This document shows, piece by piece, positions 1 through 9,732 of a stretch of DNA of 64,000 nucleotides (position 1 is its first letter; every line of letters starts with the position of its first letter). Made by a program: the position numbers and the translations under genes. The notes beneath the pieces are model-generated. The model saw nothing but the letters and a program-made list of their open reading frames with translations, made no database searches and had not been told where the DNA came from. Source of the DNA: Undibacterium pigrum (GTDB lineage: Bacteria > Pseudomonadota > Gammaproteobacteria > Burkholderiales > Burkholderiaceae_D); NCBI RefSeq assembly GCF_003201815.1, contig NZ_QJKB01000001.1:1523215-1587214 (forward strand), read 5' to 3'.

Positions 1-1081
1 GGTACAGGGCTTTGAGCGAAGACAAATCATATTTGCGCATCAGCTCGGACGGATGCTTTTTCAAGACGCGCACCGCTGTCGGTGCCGAGAACATGCGCGT
101 GACCTTGTATTTCTCAACGATGCTCCACCAGATGCCTGCGTCAGGACGTATGGGCGTGCCTTCATACATGATGGTCGCCATGCCAGCGATCAGCGGGCCA
201 TAGACGATATACGAGTGGCCGACCACCCAGCCTATGTCTGAAGTCGCAAAATAAGTTTCACCCGGCTTGCCACAAAATATATGCTTCATCGACGACGCCA
301 GTGCCACTGCATAGCCACCAACATCACGCTGCACACCCTTGGGCTTGCCGGTTGTACCTGATGTGTACAAGACATAGGACATGGCATTTGATTCCAGCCA
401 GGTCACAGGTACCTGAGCATACATGTGCTGCGCTCTTGCAGCTGCATAGTCTACGTCACGTCCGGCCTCGATTTGCATGGTGTCGAGACCACGGTCTACC
501 AGCAGAACATGCGCAGGCTTGTATTCAGCCAGGGTGATGGCTTCATCCAATAAAGGTTTATAAGGAACAGCCTTGCCACCACGCATGCCAGCATCCGCAG
601 ATATAACCAGCACAGGCTTGGCATCATCAATACGTGTGGCCAGGCTTTTGGAAGCAAAGCCACCAAATACCACCGAATGCACTGCACCTATGCGCGCGCA
701 GGCCAGCATGGCAAAAGCTGCTTCAGCGATCATGGGCATATAGATCAAGACCCTGTCGCCCTGCTTGACACCCAGACCCAGCATGATGGCAGCCATGCGC
801 TGCACTTCTGCATGCAGCTCGGCAAAGCTATAAGTTTTTTCGGTATTGGTTTCAGTAGAAATGGCGATCAGTGCAGGCTGGTCTGCCTGGCTAGCCAGCC
901 AGCGATCAACTGCGTTATAGCAGAGATTGGTTTCACCACCGACATACCATTTGGCAAAGGGCGGCTTGCTATGGTCGAGCACCTGATCATAAGGCTTGTG
1001 CCAGTCTATCAACTGCGCTTCTTTGGCCCAGAACCCTTGCGGGTCTTGTATAGATTCCTGATAAAACGCTGCGTAAGTCAT
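1..1081 (-). CDS. prpE: Propionyl-CoA synthetase PrpE (partial, N-terminal 360 residues)
   Basis: The frame is open from the ATG at 1079-1081 to the window edge, so the C-terminal part (including the usual acylated-lysine region) lies outside. The start MTYAAFYQES and the AMP-binding P-loop motif YTSGTTGKPKG (near residues 235-245) mark an acyl-CoA synthetase of the acetyl/propionyl-CoA synthetase family. The family activates propionate with ATP and CoA to propionyl-CoA, the substrate of PrpC. It is the last gene visible in the prp operon, 146 bp after prpF, so the PrpE assignment rests on context as well as on the ACS-type sequence. It probably shares the sigma-54 promoter near 7800, although the 146-bp gap could hold a further promoter. 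An acetyl-CoA synthetase is the main alternative. Confidence 0.9.
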   Translation of the reverse strand, partial: MTYAAFYQESIQDPQGFWAKEAQLIDWHKPYDQVLDHSKPPFAKWYVGGETNLCYNAVDRWLASQADQPALIAISTETNTEKTYSFAELHAEVQRMAAIMLGLGVKQGDRVLIYMPMIAEAAFAMLACARIGAVHSVVFGGFASKSLATRIDDAKPVLVISADAGMRGGKAVPYKPLLDEAITLAEYKPAHVLLVDRGLDTMQIEAGRDVDYAAARAQHMYAQVPVTWLESNAMSYVLYTSGTTGKPKGVQRDVGGYAVALASSMKHIFCGKPGETYFATSDIGWVVGHSYIVYGPLIAGMATIMYEGTPIRPDAGIWWSIVEKYKVTRMFSAPTAVRVLKKHPSELMRKYDLSSLKALY

Positions 1082-1227
1082 GCTGTCTCCTTCGATATCA
1101 CAAAATGTTCTTAACATTCGCGTCGGCCCTGAGCATTAATTATTATTGTTGGACAGTGGCGCTGGCACGTGGCTAGGCCTGCACTTTCACGTGCATAAAA
1201 CTACTTCGTTTCAAATCCAAAATTTTG

Positions 1228-2412
1228 TCAGTTTGAGGGTACGCGTACCCAACCTTCCATCAGCACACGCGCACTGCGACTCATGATGGCCTTGGTAACA
1301 CTCCATTCGCCATTGACCTGTGTCGCCTCTGCCCCTACCCGCAAAGTGCCGGATGGATGGCCAAAACGCACCGCAGTACGAGCACCACCGCCAGCCGCCA
1401 GATTCACCAGTGTGCCTGGTATCGCAGCAGCAGTACCTATGGCCACCGCTGCCGTACCCATCATCGCGTGGTGCAGCTTGCCCATGGACAGGGCACGTAC
1501 CAGCAAATCGATATCAGCCACCTGGACTTGCTTGCCACTGGACGACGTGTAGTCAGCAGCCCTGGCAACGAAGGCCACCTTGGGGGTGTGCTGGCGCTGT
1601 GCGGCTTCAGAGAGATCCTTGATCAGCCCCATGCGCAATGCGCCATGTGCGCGTATGGTTTCAAACATGTCGAGTGCTTTGGCATCACCATTAATGGCAT
1701 CCTGCAATTCAGTACCGGTATAGCCTATCGCTTCTGCATTGATAAAGATGGTGGGAATACCGGCATTGATCATGGTCGCCTTGAGCGTTCCCAACCCTGG
1801 CACGTCAAGATCATCGACCAGATTACCGGTCGGGAACATGGAGCCACCTGCGCCCTCTTCATCGGCGGCAGGGTCCATGAATTCAAGCTGCACTTCCGCT
1901 GCTGGAAAGGTCACACCATCGAGTTCAAAATCGCCGGTTTCCTGCACTGCCCCATCAGTCATAGGCACATGAGCAATGATGGTCTTGCTGATATTTGCCT
2001 GCCATATGCGTATGGTGGCGATACCGTTTTGCGGAGTACGCTCAGCATCGACCAGGCCAGCACTGATGGCGAAAGCACCGACTGCCGCAGACAGGTTACC
2101 GCAATTGCCGCTCCAGTCTACAAAGGCCTTGTCTATCGCCACCTGACCAAACAGGTAATCGACATCATGGTCAGGCTTGCTGCTTTTTGAGAGGATGACG
2201 GTCTTGCTGGTGCTGGATGTGGCACCGCCCATGCCGTCAATCTGTTTGCCATAAGGGTCGGGGCTGCCTATCACGCGCAGCAACAAGGCATCGCGTGCTG
2301 CACCTGGCTGTTGCGCAGCCTCAGGCAAATCCTGCAGGCGGAAAAACACGCCCTTGCTGGTGCCGCCACGCATGTAGGTTGCCGGAACTTTGATCTGTGG
2401 AAGATGTGCCAT
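1228..2412 (-). CDS. prpF: 2-methylaconitate cis-trans isomerase PrpF
   Basis: The 394-residue protein is full length for PrpF. The N-terminal MRGGTSKGVFF (residues 14-24) and the segment DGMGGATSSTSK (59-70) are hallmarks of the family. Lys70 and Cys104 (in SGNCGNLSA) appear to match the lysine and cysteine that are catalytically important in characterised PrpF. The enzyme isomerises 2-methyl-cis-aconitate isomers so that AcnD and a normal aconitase can work together in the 2-methylcitrate cycle. It lies 78 bp downstream of acnD, the usual acnD-prpF pairing. The start ATG has AAGAG about 8 bases upstream. Confidence 0.95.
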   Translation of the reverse strand: MAHLPQIKVPATYMRGGTSKGVFFRLQDLPEAAQQPGAARDALLLRVIGSPDPYGKQIDGMGGATSSTSKTVILSKSSKPDHDVDYLFGQVAIDKAFVDWSGNCGNLSAAVGAFAISAGLVDAERTPQNGIATIRIWQANISKTIIAHVPMTDGAVQETGDFELDGVTFPAAEVQLEFMDPAADEEGAGGSMFPTGNLVDDLDVPGLGTLKATMINAGIPTIFINAEAIGYTGTELQDAINGDAKALDMFETIRAHGALRMGLIKDLSEAAQRQHTPKVAFVARAADYTSSSGKQVQVADIDLLVRALSMGKLHHAMMGTAAVAIGTAAAIPGTLVNLAAGGGARTAVRFGHPSGTLRVGAEATQVNGEWSVTKAIMSRSARVLMEGWVRVPSN

Positions 2413-2490
2413 GTATTTACTCTTTTAAATTTGACTCAGAGGCAGCACTACTCCATCAAGAGTAGTGCCTGCAAACAGTATCAGTAGAAC

Positions 2491-5085
2491 TTATGCAGCT
2501 TTGACAGATTCCAGGAAGTCCTGAGCAAAACGCTGCAAGACACCACCAGCTTCGTAAATCGACACTTCTTCTGCCGTATCGAGGCGGCACAGCACAGGCA
2601 CTGCTACAGATTCACCATTCTTGCGGTTGATAATCAGGGTCAGGGTTGCGCGAGGCATGCGATCACCTATAACGTCAAAGGTTTCTGTGCCGTCGATGTT
2701 CAGCGTCAGGCGGTTCACGCCTGGCAAGAATTCCAGCGGCAAGACGCCCATGCCGACCAGGTTGGTGCGGTGTATGCGCTCAAAACCTTCAGCAACAATC
2801 ACTTCTACACCCGCCAGGCGCACACCCTTGGCTGCCCAGTCACGCGAAGAACCCTGACCATAATCGGCCCCGGCAATCACGATGAGCGGCTGTTTGCGTT
2901 CCATATAGGTTTCTATGGCTTCCCACATGCGGATGATCTTACCTTCTGGTTCTATACGGGCCAGGGAACCTGCCTTGACCTTGCCATCAACGATGACCAT
3001 TTCATTCTTCAAGGTCGGGTTGGCAAAGGTGGCACGTTGCGCTGTCAGATGATCGCCACGGTGCGTCGCATAAGAATTGAAATCTTCTTCCGGCAAACCC
3101 ATCTTGGCCAGGTATTCGCCAGCAGCACTATCGAGCATGATGGCATTCGATGGTGACAGATGGTCCGTCGTGATGTTGTCACCCAAGACCGCCAGCGCAC
3201 GCATGCCCTTCATGCTGCGCGCCCCTGCCAGTGCGCCTTCCCAATATGGTGGGCGGCGGATGTAGGTCGTCTGTGGACGCCAGTCATACAGGGGGCTGAC
3301 TTTTTCGCCGTCGTCTGCCTGTTTGGCAAACATGGGGATGTACACTTTACGGAATTGCTCAGGCTTGACGCTTGCAGCAACCACGGCGTCAATCTCTTCA
3401 TCCGTAGGCCAGATGTCTTTCAAAGTCACCGGCTTGCCTGCTGCATCCAGACCCAGCACATCTTTCTCGATATCAAAACGGATGGTGCCAGCAATCGCAT
3501 AAGCCACTACCAGCGGTGGCGAAGCCAGGAAAGCCTGTTGCGCATACGGATGGATACGGCCATCAAAATTGCGGTTACCGGACAACACAGCCGTCGCATA
3601 CAAATCACGGTCTATAATTTCTTTCTGGATGACAGGATCAAGCGCGCCCGACATGCCATTGCAGGATGTGCAGGCATAAGCGACCACACCAAAGCCCAGT
3701 TGCTCCAGTTCTGGCATGAGATTGGCTTCTTCAAGATACAAGGTCACAGCCTTGGAACCAGGAGCCAGTGAACTCTTGACCCAGGGCTTGCGAGTCAGAC
3801 CCAGTTTGTTGGCATTGCGCGCCAGCAAACCGGCAGCCACCATATTGCGTGGGTTATTAGTATTGGTGCAGCTGGTAATCGCAGCAATGATGACTGCGCC
3901 GTCTGGCATCAGGCCAGGCTCATTTTCTACCGTGCCGCTGATGCCACGCGCCGCCAGTTCTGATGTTGGCACACGTTTGTGCGGGTTGGATGGGCCAGCG
4001 ATATTGCGCACGACAGAAGACAGATCAAACTTCAGTACGCGTTCGTATTCTGCATTCTTCAGGGTATCTGCCCACAGGCCAGTTTCCTTGGCATAGGTTT
4101 CTACCAGTTTGACGAGTTCATCATCACGGCCTGTGAGCTTCAGGTATTTGATGGTTTGCTCATCAATGTAGAACATGGCGGCAGTGGAACCAAATTCTGG
4201 TGCCATGTTGGAAATGGTGGCGCGGTCACCCAGGGTCAGATGGGATGCACCTTCGCCATAAAATTCCAGATAAGATGACACCACTTTTTGATTGCGCAAG
4301 AATTCTGTCAATGCCAGCACCGTGTCTGTTGCGGTAATGCCTTCCTGCGGTTTGCCTGTCAGTTCAACACCGATGATGTCTGGCAAACGCATCCAGGATG
4401 CACGGCCGAGCATGACGCTTTCCGCTTCCAGGCCACCGACACCAATCGCGATCACACCAAGCGCATCCACCATGGGTGTATGGCTGTCTGTACCGACCAG
4501 GGTGTCTGGATAAGCTACACCATCAGTCACTTGCACGACAGGCGACATGCGTTCCAGATTGATCTGATGCAAAATGCCATTACCAGGCGGGATCACGTCG
4601 ACATTCTTGAATGCCTTCTTGGTCCAGTTGATAAAATCAAACCTGTCTTCATTGCGCCTGTCTTCAATCGCACGGTTTTTGTCGAAAGCGTCGGGATCAA
4701 AACCACCGCATTCAACCGCCAGCGAATGATCGACCACCAGTTGGGTAGGTACGACAGGGTTGACCAATGCCGGGTCACCACCTTGCAGGGCAATCGCATC
4801 GCGCAGGCCAGCCAGATCAACCAGCGCAGTCTGGCCCAAAATATCATGACAGACCACGCGGGCCGGGAACCACGGAAAATCAAGATCGCGTTTGCGTTCT
4901 ATGAACTGGCGCAGAGAATCAGTCAGCGTAGCCGGGTCGCAACGGCGTACCAGGTTTTCTGCCAGTACGCGTGAGGTGTATGGCAGCTTGTCATACGCGC
5001 CTGTCACGATGGCATCTACTGCTGCACGTGTATCGAAGTAATCCAAAGTAGTGCCAGGTAGTGGCTTGCGGAATTGAGTATTCAT
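2491..5085 (-). CDS. acnD: Fe/S-dependent 2-methylisocitrate dehydratase AcnD
   Basis: This 864-residue aconitase-superfamily protein has the three cluster cysteines Cys406 (in ITSCTNTNN), Cys472 and Cys475 (in CTSCNG), which bind the 4Fe-4S centre. The C-terminal swivel domain contains ADYGQGSSRDWAAKG, the substrate-binding SSR region. The length and IRP/AcnA-like layout, together with the adjacent prpF, identify it as AcnD rather than AcnB. It dehydrates 2-methylcitrate to a 2-methylaconitate isomer in the cytoplasm. The start ATG at 5083-5085 has only a weak ribosome binding site, and a 54-bp gap separates it from the upstream acetyltransferase gene. Confidence 0.95.
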   Translation of the reverse strand: MNTQFRKPLPGTTLDYFDTRAAVDAIVTGAYDKLPYTSRVLAENLVRRCDPATLTDSLRQFIERKRDLDFPWFPARVVCHDILGQTALVDLAGLRDAIALQGGDPALVNPVVPTQLVVDHSLAVECGGFDPDAFDKNRAIEDRRNEDRFDFINWTKKAFKNVDVIPPGNGILHQINLERMSPVVQVTDGVAYPDTLVGTDSHTPMVDALGVIAIGVGGLEAESVMLGRASWMRLPDIIGVELTGKPQEGITATDTVLALTEFLRNQKVVSSYLEFYGEGASHLTLGDRATISNMAPEFGSTAAMFYIDEQTIKYLKLTGRDDELVKLVETYAKETGLWADTLKNAEYERVLKFDLSSVVRNIAGPSNPHKRVPTSELAARGISGTVENEPGLMPDGAVIIAAITSCTNTNNPRNMVAAGLLARNANKLGLTRKPWVKSSLAPGSKAVTLYLEEANLMPELEQLGFGVVAYACTSCNGMSGALDPVIQKEIIDRDLYATAVLSGNRNFDGRIHPYAQQAFLASPPLVVAYAIAGTIRFDIEKDVLGLDAAGKPVTLKDIWPTDEEIDAVVAASVKPEQFRKVYIPMFAKQADDGEKVSPLYDWRPQTTYIRRPPYWEGALAGARSMKGMRALAVLGDNITTDHLSPSNAIMLDSAAGEYLAKMGLPEEDFNSYATHRGDHLTAQRATFANPTLKNEMVIVDGKVKAGSLARIEPEGKIIRMWEAIETYMERKQPLIVIAGADYGQGSSRDWAAKGVRLAGVEVIVAEGFERIHRTNLVGMGVLPLEFLPGVNRLTLNIDGTETFDVIGDRMPRATLTLIINRKNGESVAVPVLCRLDTAEEVSIYEAGGVLQRFAQDFLESVKAA

Positions 5086-5139
5086 GGCTCGCTATTTTCA
5101 ATATTAGTATTCAGTGTTCAGAAGAGATCAGACTGCAAC

Positions 5140-5613
5140 TCAGAGTTGCAATTTGAATCCTTCATGTGATGCTGTGAAGCCCATGCTTCCATAGAACCTG
5201 TGCGCCTGTATGCGTTTCTTGTCGCTGGTCAGTTGCACCAGTTGGCAACCGCGCTCACGTGCCAGGGCTATGGCCTGCTCTATGAACCAGTGGCCTATGC
5301 CCTGCCCGCGCAGATAGCCATCGACCCGCACACTTTCTATCATGGCGCGGGTAGAACCTTTCCTGCTCAGACCAGGGATGAAAGTGACCTGCTGCATGGC
5401 GATGATGCGACCATCCAGTTCCGCCACCATGAGAAACTGATTGTCATCGGCTGTTATGCGCTCAAAGGCTTCGACATAACATGCGTCTTCCGAGCCCACG
5501 CCTTCACGGTTCTTGCCAAGGTCATCATCGGCAATGAGTTCCAGCAGGCGCGGCAGATCTTGCCGCACAGCGCGTCTGGTGCTGAGTCTGGACAGGTCTG
5601 CCTGCACTTTCAT
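5140..5613 (-). CDS. GNAT-family N-acetyltransferase inserted in the prp operon
   Basis: This 157-residue single-domain GNAT protein carries the acetyl-CoA pyrophosphate-binding signature RGQGIG (residues 102-107), preceded by the beta4 strand SVRVDGYLRG and followed by the FYGSMGF motif typical of the family. It sits between prpC (18 bp upstream) and acnD (54 bp downstream) on the same strand, so it is probably co-transcribed. The substrate is unknown. Acyl-CoA synthetases such as PrpE are known targets of lysine acylation by GNAT enzymes of the Pat type, but this protein lacks the large NDP-forming domain of Pat and could equally modify a small molecule or toxin. The linkage to PrpE control is speculation. 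Confidence 0.85.
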   Translation of the reverse strand: MKVQADLSRLSTRRAVRQDLPRLLELIADDDLGKNREGVGSEDACYVEAFERITADDNQFLMVAELDGRIIAMQQVTFIPGLSRKGSTRAMIESVRVDGYLRGQGIGHWFIEQAIALARERGCQLVQLTSDKKRIQAHRFYGSMGFTASHEGFKLQL

Positions 5614-5631
5614 ATGCCACCTCTGCCTTGC

Positions 5632-6780
5632 TTATTTACGCTTATTCAAGGGAACAAACTTCAGATCTTCAGGACCGACATAATTGGCACTAGGACGAAT
5701 GATCTTGTTATCGATACGCTGTTCTATGATGTGTGCAGCCCAGCCTGAGGTACGCGCAATCACGAACAAAGGAGTAAACATGGCCGTTGGCACACCCATC
5801 ATGTGATAAGACACGGCAGAGAACCAGTCCAGGTTGGGGAACATCTTTTTGATATCCCACATCACTGTTTCCAGGCGCTCGGCAATATCAAACATCTTCA
5901 TTGCGCCCGCTTCTTTGGACAAGTTGCGCGCCACTTCCTTGATTACCTTGTTGCGTGGATCAGAGATGGTATAAACAGGATGGCCAAAACCGATGACGAC
6001 TTCCTTGTTTTCTACGCGCTTCTTGATATCTGCTTCTGCTTCATCTGGATTGTCGTAACGCTTCTGGATTTCAAACGCGACTTCATTCGCGCCACCATGT
6101 TTAGGACCACGCAAGGCACCAATCGCACCGGTGATGGCGGAATACATGTCAGAACCCGTGCCAGCGATGACGCGGCCAGTAAAAGTGGAGGCATTGAACT
6201 CATGTTCTGCATACAGGATCAGTGATGTATGCATGGCTTTTTCCCAGGATGCGCTTGGTTTTTCACCATGCAGCAAATGCAGGAAATGACCACCTATGGA
6301 TTCATCATCCGTTTCAGTTTCTATGCGTTTGCCGTTATGGCTATAGTGGTACCAGTACAGCAGCATGGAACCCAGCGAAGCCATCAGGCGGTCTGCGATA
6401 TCGCGTGCACCAGGGTGGTTGTGGTCGTCTTTTTCTGGCAATACGCAACCCAGTGCAGAAACGCCGGTGCGCATGACATCCATAGGGTGGGATGACGCAG
6501 GCAGCCATTCCAGTGCTGCCTTGACATTGGCCGGCAAACCGCGCAGGGCCTTCAGTTTGGCTTTGTAGCCGCGCAATTCTGCGACGGTAGGCAATTTGCC
6601 GTGCACCAGCAAATGGGCAATTTCTTCAAACTCGCAGGCATCAGCCACGTCCAGAATATCGTAGCCGCGATAATGCAGATCATTACCGGTTTTGCCTACA
6701 GTACACAGGGCTGTATTACCAGCAGTAACGCCAGACAGGGCGACGGATTTCTTGGGTTTGAAAGGAACTGCTTCAGTCAT
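5632..6780 (-). CDS. prpC: 2-methylcitrate synthase PrpC
   Basis: The ATG at 6778-6780 is preferred to an upstream in-frame ATG at 6840 because GGAGA lies 7-11 bases before it and the protein then begins [18 protein letters not shown], as PrpC proteins do (382 residues). The citrate synthase fold is shown by [10 protein letters not shown], by [13 protein letters not shown] with the second active-site histidine, and by the Asp in [14 protein letters not shown]. The enzyme condenses propionyl-CoA with oxaloacetate to 2-methylcitrate. Gene order prpB-prpC-(GNAT)-acnD-prpF-prpE assigns it to the 2-methylcitrate cycle rather than to the main citrate cycle. Confidence 0.95.
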   Translation of the reverse strand: MTEAVPFKPKKSVALSGVTAGNTALCTVGKTGNDLHYRGYDILDVADACEFEEIAHLLVHGKLPTVAELRGYKAKLKALRGLPANVKAALEWLPASSHPMDVMRTGVSALGCVLPEKDDHNHPGARDIADRLMASLGSMLLYWYHYSHNGKRIETETDDESIGGHFLHLLHGEKPSASWEKAMHTSLILYAEHEFNASTFTGRVIAGTGSDMYSAITGAIGALRGPKHGGANEVAFEIQKRYDNPDEAEADIKKRVENKEVVIGFGHPVYTISDPRNKVIKEVARNLSKEAGAMKMFDIAERLETVMWDIKKMFPNLDWFSAVSYHMMGVPTAMFTPLFVIARTSGWAAHIIEQRIDNKIIRPSANYVGPEDLKFVPLNKRK

Positions 6781-6863
6781 GATTATTTCTCCAGAGGTCA
6801 TATTCTGGGCTATTTCCCCCTCTTGCTTGATGCAGCACAAGAACGGGACAGCCCGTATCGATA

Positions 6864-7754
6864 TTATTTAGATTTTTGCTGCGCAAACAGGGCATCGAGC
6901 TTTTGCTCAAAGTCGTGGTAATTGATGCGCTCATACAATTCCATACGGGTTTGCATGGTATCGACGACATTTTTTTGCGTGCCGTCGCGGCGTATCGCAC
7001 CATAGACGTTTTCTGCGGCCTTGTTCATGGCACGGAAAGCGGACAATGGATACAAGACCAGGCCCACATCTACTGCGGCCAGTTCTTCGACGGAATATAA
7101 GGGAGTAGCACCAAATTCAGTGATATTCGCCAGGATAGGTACTTTGACAGCATTGGCGAATTGCTTGTACATCGCCAGTTCAGTGATCGCTTCCGGGAAG
7201 ATCATGTCGGCGCCCGCTTCTACGCATGCCAGGGCGCGGTCTATCGCTGCTTCCAGGCCTTCAACTGCCAGTGCATCGGTACGTGCCATGATGACGAAGT
7301 TATCGTCAGTACGGGCATCAACTGCTGCTTTCACGCGGTCTACCATTTCCTGCTTGCTGACGATCTCTTTGCCAGGGCGATGGCCGCAACGCTTGGCACC
7401 TACCTGGTCTTCGATATGGATCGCCGCCGCGCCAAACTTGATCATGGATTTGACCGTACGTGCGACATTGAAAGCAGAGGAACCAAAGCCGGTATCCACA
7501 TCGACCAGCAAAGGCAGATCGCAGACATCGGTGATGCGGCGCACGTCAGTCAGGACATCGTCAAGGTTGGAAATGCCCAGGTCAGGCAAGCCCAGGGAAC
7601 CGGCAGCAACACCGCCACCAGACAGATAGATGGCCTTGAAACCGGCACGTTTTGCCAGCAAGGCATGATTAGCGTTAATTGCACCGACGACTTGCAACGG
7701 GGATTCTTCCTGCATCGCCTTGCGGAAGGCGGCACCTGCGGAGTATGTACTCAT
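6864..7754 (-). CDS. prpB: 2-methylisocitrate lyase PrpB
   Basis: This 296-residue member of the isocitrate lyase/PEP mutase superfamily has the catalytic loop [10 protein letters not shown] (residues 121-130, nucleophile Cys123) and the metal-binding acidic segment VDVDTGFG (84-91). It cleaves 2-methylisocitrate into pyruvate and succinate, completing propionate oxidation. It is the first gene of the minus-strand prp operon, 43 bp downstream of the sigma-54 element, and is followed by prpC after 83 bp. Confidence 0.96.
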   Translation of the reverse strand: MSTYSAGAAFRKAMQEESPLQVVGAINANHALLAKRAGFKAIYLSGGGVAAGSLGLPDLGISNLDDVLTDVRRITDVCDLPLLVDVDTGFGSSAFNVARTVKSMIKFGAAAIHIEDQVGAKRCGHRPGKEIVSKQEMVDRVKAAVDARTDDNFVIMARTDALAVEGLEAAIDRALACVEAGADMIFPEAITELAMYKQFANAVKVPILANITEFGATPLYSVEELAAVDVGLVLYPLSAFRAMNKAAENVYGAIRRDGTQKNVVDTMQTRMELYERINYHDFEQKLDALFAQQKSK

Positions 7755-7796
7755 GTGTATGCTTTCAGGTTAATAAACAGATTCTGGGATGCGTAT

Positions 7797-7812
7797 TGCA
7801 ATCAGCGTGCCA
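7797..7812 (-). promoter_or_regulatory. Sigma-54 (-24/-12) promoter of the prp operon
   Basis: Read on the minus strand the segment is TGGCACGCTGATTGCA, which matches the sigma-54 consensus TGGCAC-N5-TTGCA at every conserved position. The invariant GG and GC dinucleotides are correctly spaced. Transcription would start near 7785, about 30 bases before the prpB start codon. The divergent gene encodes an AAA+ activator with the sigma-54 contact loop GAFTG, which fits PrpR-dependent activation. Confidence 0.9.
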
Positions 7813-7909
7813 GCAGCCCGGCCAGACTGCTGTTTCAGGCTGATATGCATATAAATCAAATACTTATTCGCAATACCCGCATATTAAGGCCTGTGCAAGG
7901 CTGAAGATT

Positions 7910-7980
7910 TGTTTCATAATGATGTTTCATATTGAAACTTGAAACATCAATTGAAACGCATTTGAAACAAACATGAAACA
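7910..7980. promoter_or_regulatory. Cluster of TGTTTCA/TGAAACA heptamers, probable PrpR sites
   Basis: Between the sigma-54 promoter and prpR the heptamer occurs repeatedly: TGTTTCA at 7910-7916 and 7923-7929, TGAAACA at 7940-7946, 7963-7969 and 7974-7980, and TTGAAAC at 7932-7938 and 7951-7957. Pairs such as 7923-7929 with 7940-7946 form inverted repeats. The cluster lies about 100-180 bp upstream of the prpB promoter, a normal enhancer distance for a sigma-54 activator. The last copy overlaps the prpR start codon at 7973, so PrpR may also repress itself. PrpR binding is inferred from position and repetition. Confidence 0.65.
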
Positions 7981-9616
7981 ACCTCCTGCACTACGCGACA
8001 GCCACGACAAACCTGTCATCTGGACAGTCTCCATCTCGCGCCTGTTCGATATGTTCCGCGACATCATGGTTGAGTATGATGTCAGTGCCGACATAGAACC
8101 CATACACATGGGTTTTGAAGAAGCGGCCCAATACCTGAAAGAGCGTCTGCAAACCGAGAGGTGTGATGCCGTCATCGCAGCGGGCTCTAACGGTGCTTAT
8201 CTCAAGAACCGCCTGCCCGTCCCTGTCGTCATCGCCAAGGCCAGTGGCTTTGATGTCATGCAGGCATTGGCAAGAGCGCGCAAGGTGTCGCCCGCCATCG
8301 GCCTCATCAATTACCAGGAAACCATGCCAGAACTGGCGGATTTCAAGACGACTTTTGGCTTCCCGCTGGAGCAGCGTACCTATGTCACCGAAGAAGATGC
8401 CCGCGCCCAGATCAGTGAACTCAAGGCGGGTGGCATCAAGGTTATTGTCGGTGCAGGCCTGATTACTGACCTGGCTGAAGAAGCCGGGCTGACTGGGATT
8501 TTCATGTATTCCGCCACATCGATACGCCAGGCTTTTGATGATGCACTGGAAATCGCCCGCCTGACACGGCTGGAATCTGCCCGCGGGCGGCATCATCCTG
8601 CGGCAGACTCACTACGTGCCAAGCACGGCCTGAACGATTTACGCGGTGACTCTGCCGCCATGCAGGAAACCCGCAAATCCATCGCCCTGTTCGCCCGCTC
8701 CCCGGCAACCGTGTTGTTACAAGGTGAAACCGGCACAGGCAAGGAACTGGCAGCCCAGGCCTTGCATAGAGAGAGCACGCGGGCACGCCAGCCCTTTGTT
8801 GCAGTGAACTGTGGCGCAATTGCCGAAAGCCTGCTGGAATCTGAATTGTTTGGCTATGAAGAAGGTGCCTTTACCGGCTCGAAGCGTGGCGGCCATGCAG
8901 GCTTGTTTGAAATTGCCCACAGAGGGACTGTATTCCTCGACGAAATTGGGGAAATGCCCCTGCCCCTGCAAACCCGGCTCTTGCGGGTTTTGGAAGAGCG
9001 CGAGATCAACCGGGTGGGCAGCATGCGCCCCATACCTGTAGATGTACGCATCATCAGTGCCACTCACTGCGACCTTGAGGCCAGGGTAAAAGAAGGAAAG
9101 TTTCGTGCAGACCTGTATTTCCGTCTGGCAGTATTGCGCCTGCACCTGCCCGCACTGCGGGAGCGTGTCGATGACTTATTGCCACTCGCAGTGTGGTCCC
9201 TGAAGCATGCTTTAGCTGCCATGGGAGTAAGACCACACGCCAACCTGCATGCAGAAATTGCCAGTTGCAGCATGCTGTTGCAAGCCTACGCCTGGCCAGG
9301 AAATGTAAGAGAATTACGCAATCTCATGGAACGCCTGGCCCTGTTTCTGGCTGCCGAACCCCTACAGGCATTGACGCCTGGCTTCGTCACCAGAACGTTG
9401 CCGGAACTGAATACGGCGCCGGATATCAAGCCGGATATCAAGCCGGATATCAAGCCGGATACCGCCCAGGATTTACTCACTTTTTCAGATACGCAGCGAC
9501 CAACAGAATCGCTGGAACTGGTCATGGAAAAGTTTAATCACAATCGCGAAGCGGCTGCCGACTACCTGGGCATCAGCAGAACCACCTTGTGGCGACGCCT
9601 CAGACAAAAGTCGTAA
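7973..9616 (+). CDS. prpR: Propionate catabolism activator PrpR (sigma-54 dependent)
   Basis: The 547-residue protein has the N-terminal PrpR_N sensor domain (about 25-190; it binds 2-methylcitrate in the family), then an AAA+ domain with Walker A GETGTGKE (251-258), the sigma-54 contact loop GAFTG (298-302) and Walker B VFLDE (320-324), and a C-terminal Fis-type helix-turn-helix ([17 protein letters not shown], about 525-541). It activates the divergent prp operon. A 12-bp triplication lengthens the linker before the DNA-binding helix. The ATG at 7973 is embedded in a TGAAACA repeat and lacks a clear ribosome binding site. Confidence 0.95.
   Translation: MKQPPALRDSHDKPVIWTVSISRLFDMFRDIMVEYDVSADIEPIHMGFEEAAQYLKERLQTERCDAVIAAGSNGAYLKNRLPVPVVIAKASGFDVMQALARARKVSPAIGLINYQETMPELADFKTTFGFPLEQRTYVTEEDARAQISELKAGGIKVIVGAGLITDLAEEAGLTGIFMYSATSIRQAFDDALEIARLTRLESARGRHHPAADSLRAKHGLNDLRGDSAAMQETRKSIALFARSPATVLLQGETGTGKELAAQALHRESTRARQPFVAVNCGAIAESLLESELFGYEEGAFTGSKRGGHAGLFEIAHRGTVFLDEIGEMPLPLQTRLLRVLEEREINRVGSMRPIPVDVRIISATHCDLEARVKEGKFRADLYFRLAVLRLHLPALRERVDDLLPLAVWSLKHALAAMGVRPHANLHAEIASCSMLLQAYAWPGNVRELRNLMERLALFLAAEPLQALTPGFVTRTLPELNTAPDIKPDIKPDIKPDTAQDLLTFSDTQRPTESLELVMEKFNHNREAAADYLGISRTTLWRRLRQKS
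9421..9456 (+). repeat. Three tandem 12-bp repeats within prpR (IKPD linker)
   Basis: GGATATCAAGCC occurs three times head to tail and is followed by a partial fourth GGAT. It encodes DIKP units between the AAA+ domain and the helix-turn-helix. The unit is a multiple of three, so copy-number change keeps the frame and only lengthens a probably flexible linker. Confidence 0.95.
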
Positions 9617-9732
9617 TCATTTGAAACATTAATTGATCATCTGGAGGGCGAATTTTGTGTCGCACTAAGGTAAAATGAATTTACGCTACCACTCACAATT
9701 CTTGGGTGCATTAGTCTTGCATAAAATACATT

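Noticed and set aside
1357..2190. 277-codon plus-strand open frame opposite prpF
   Set aside because: Its product has no family features and the opposite strand encodes a full-length PrpF with catalytic residues; it is a shadow frame.
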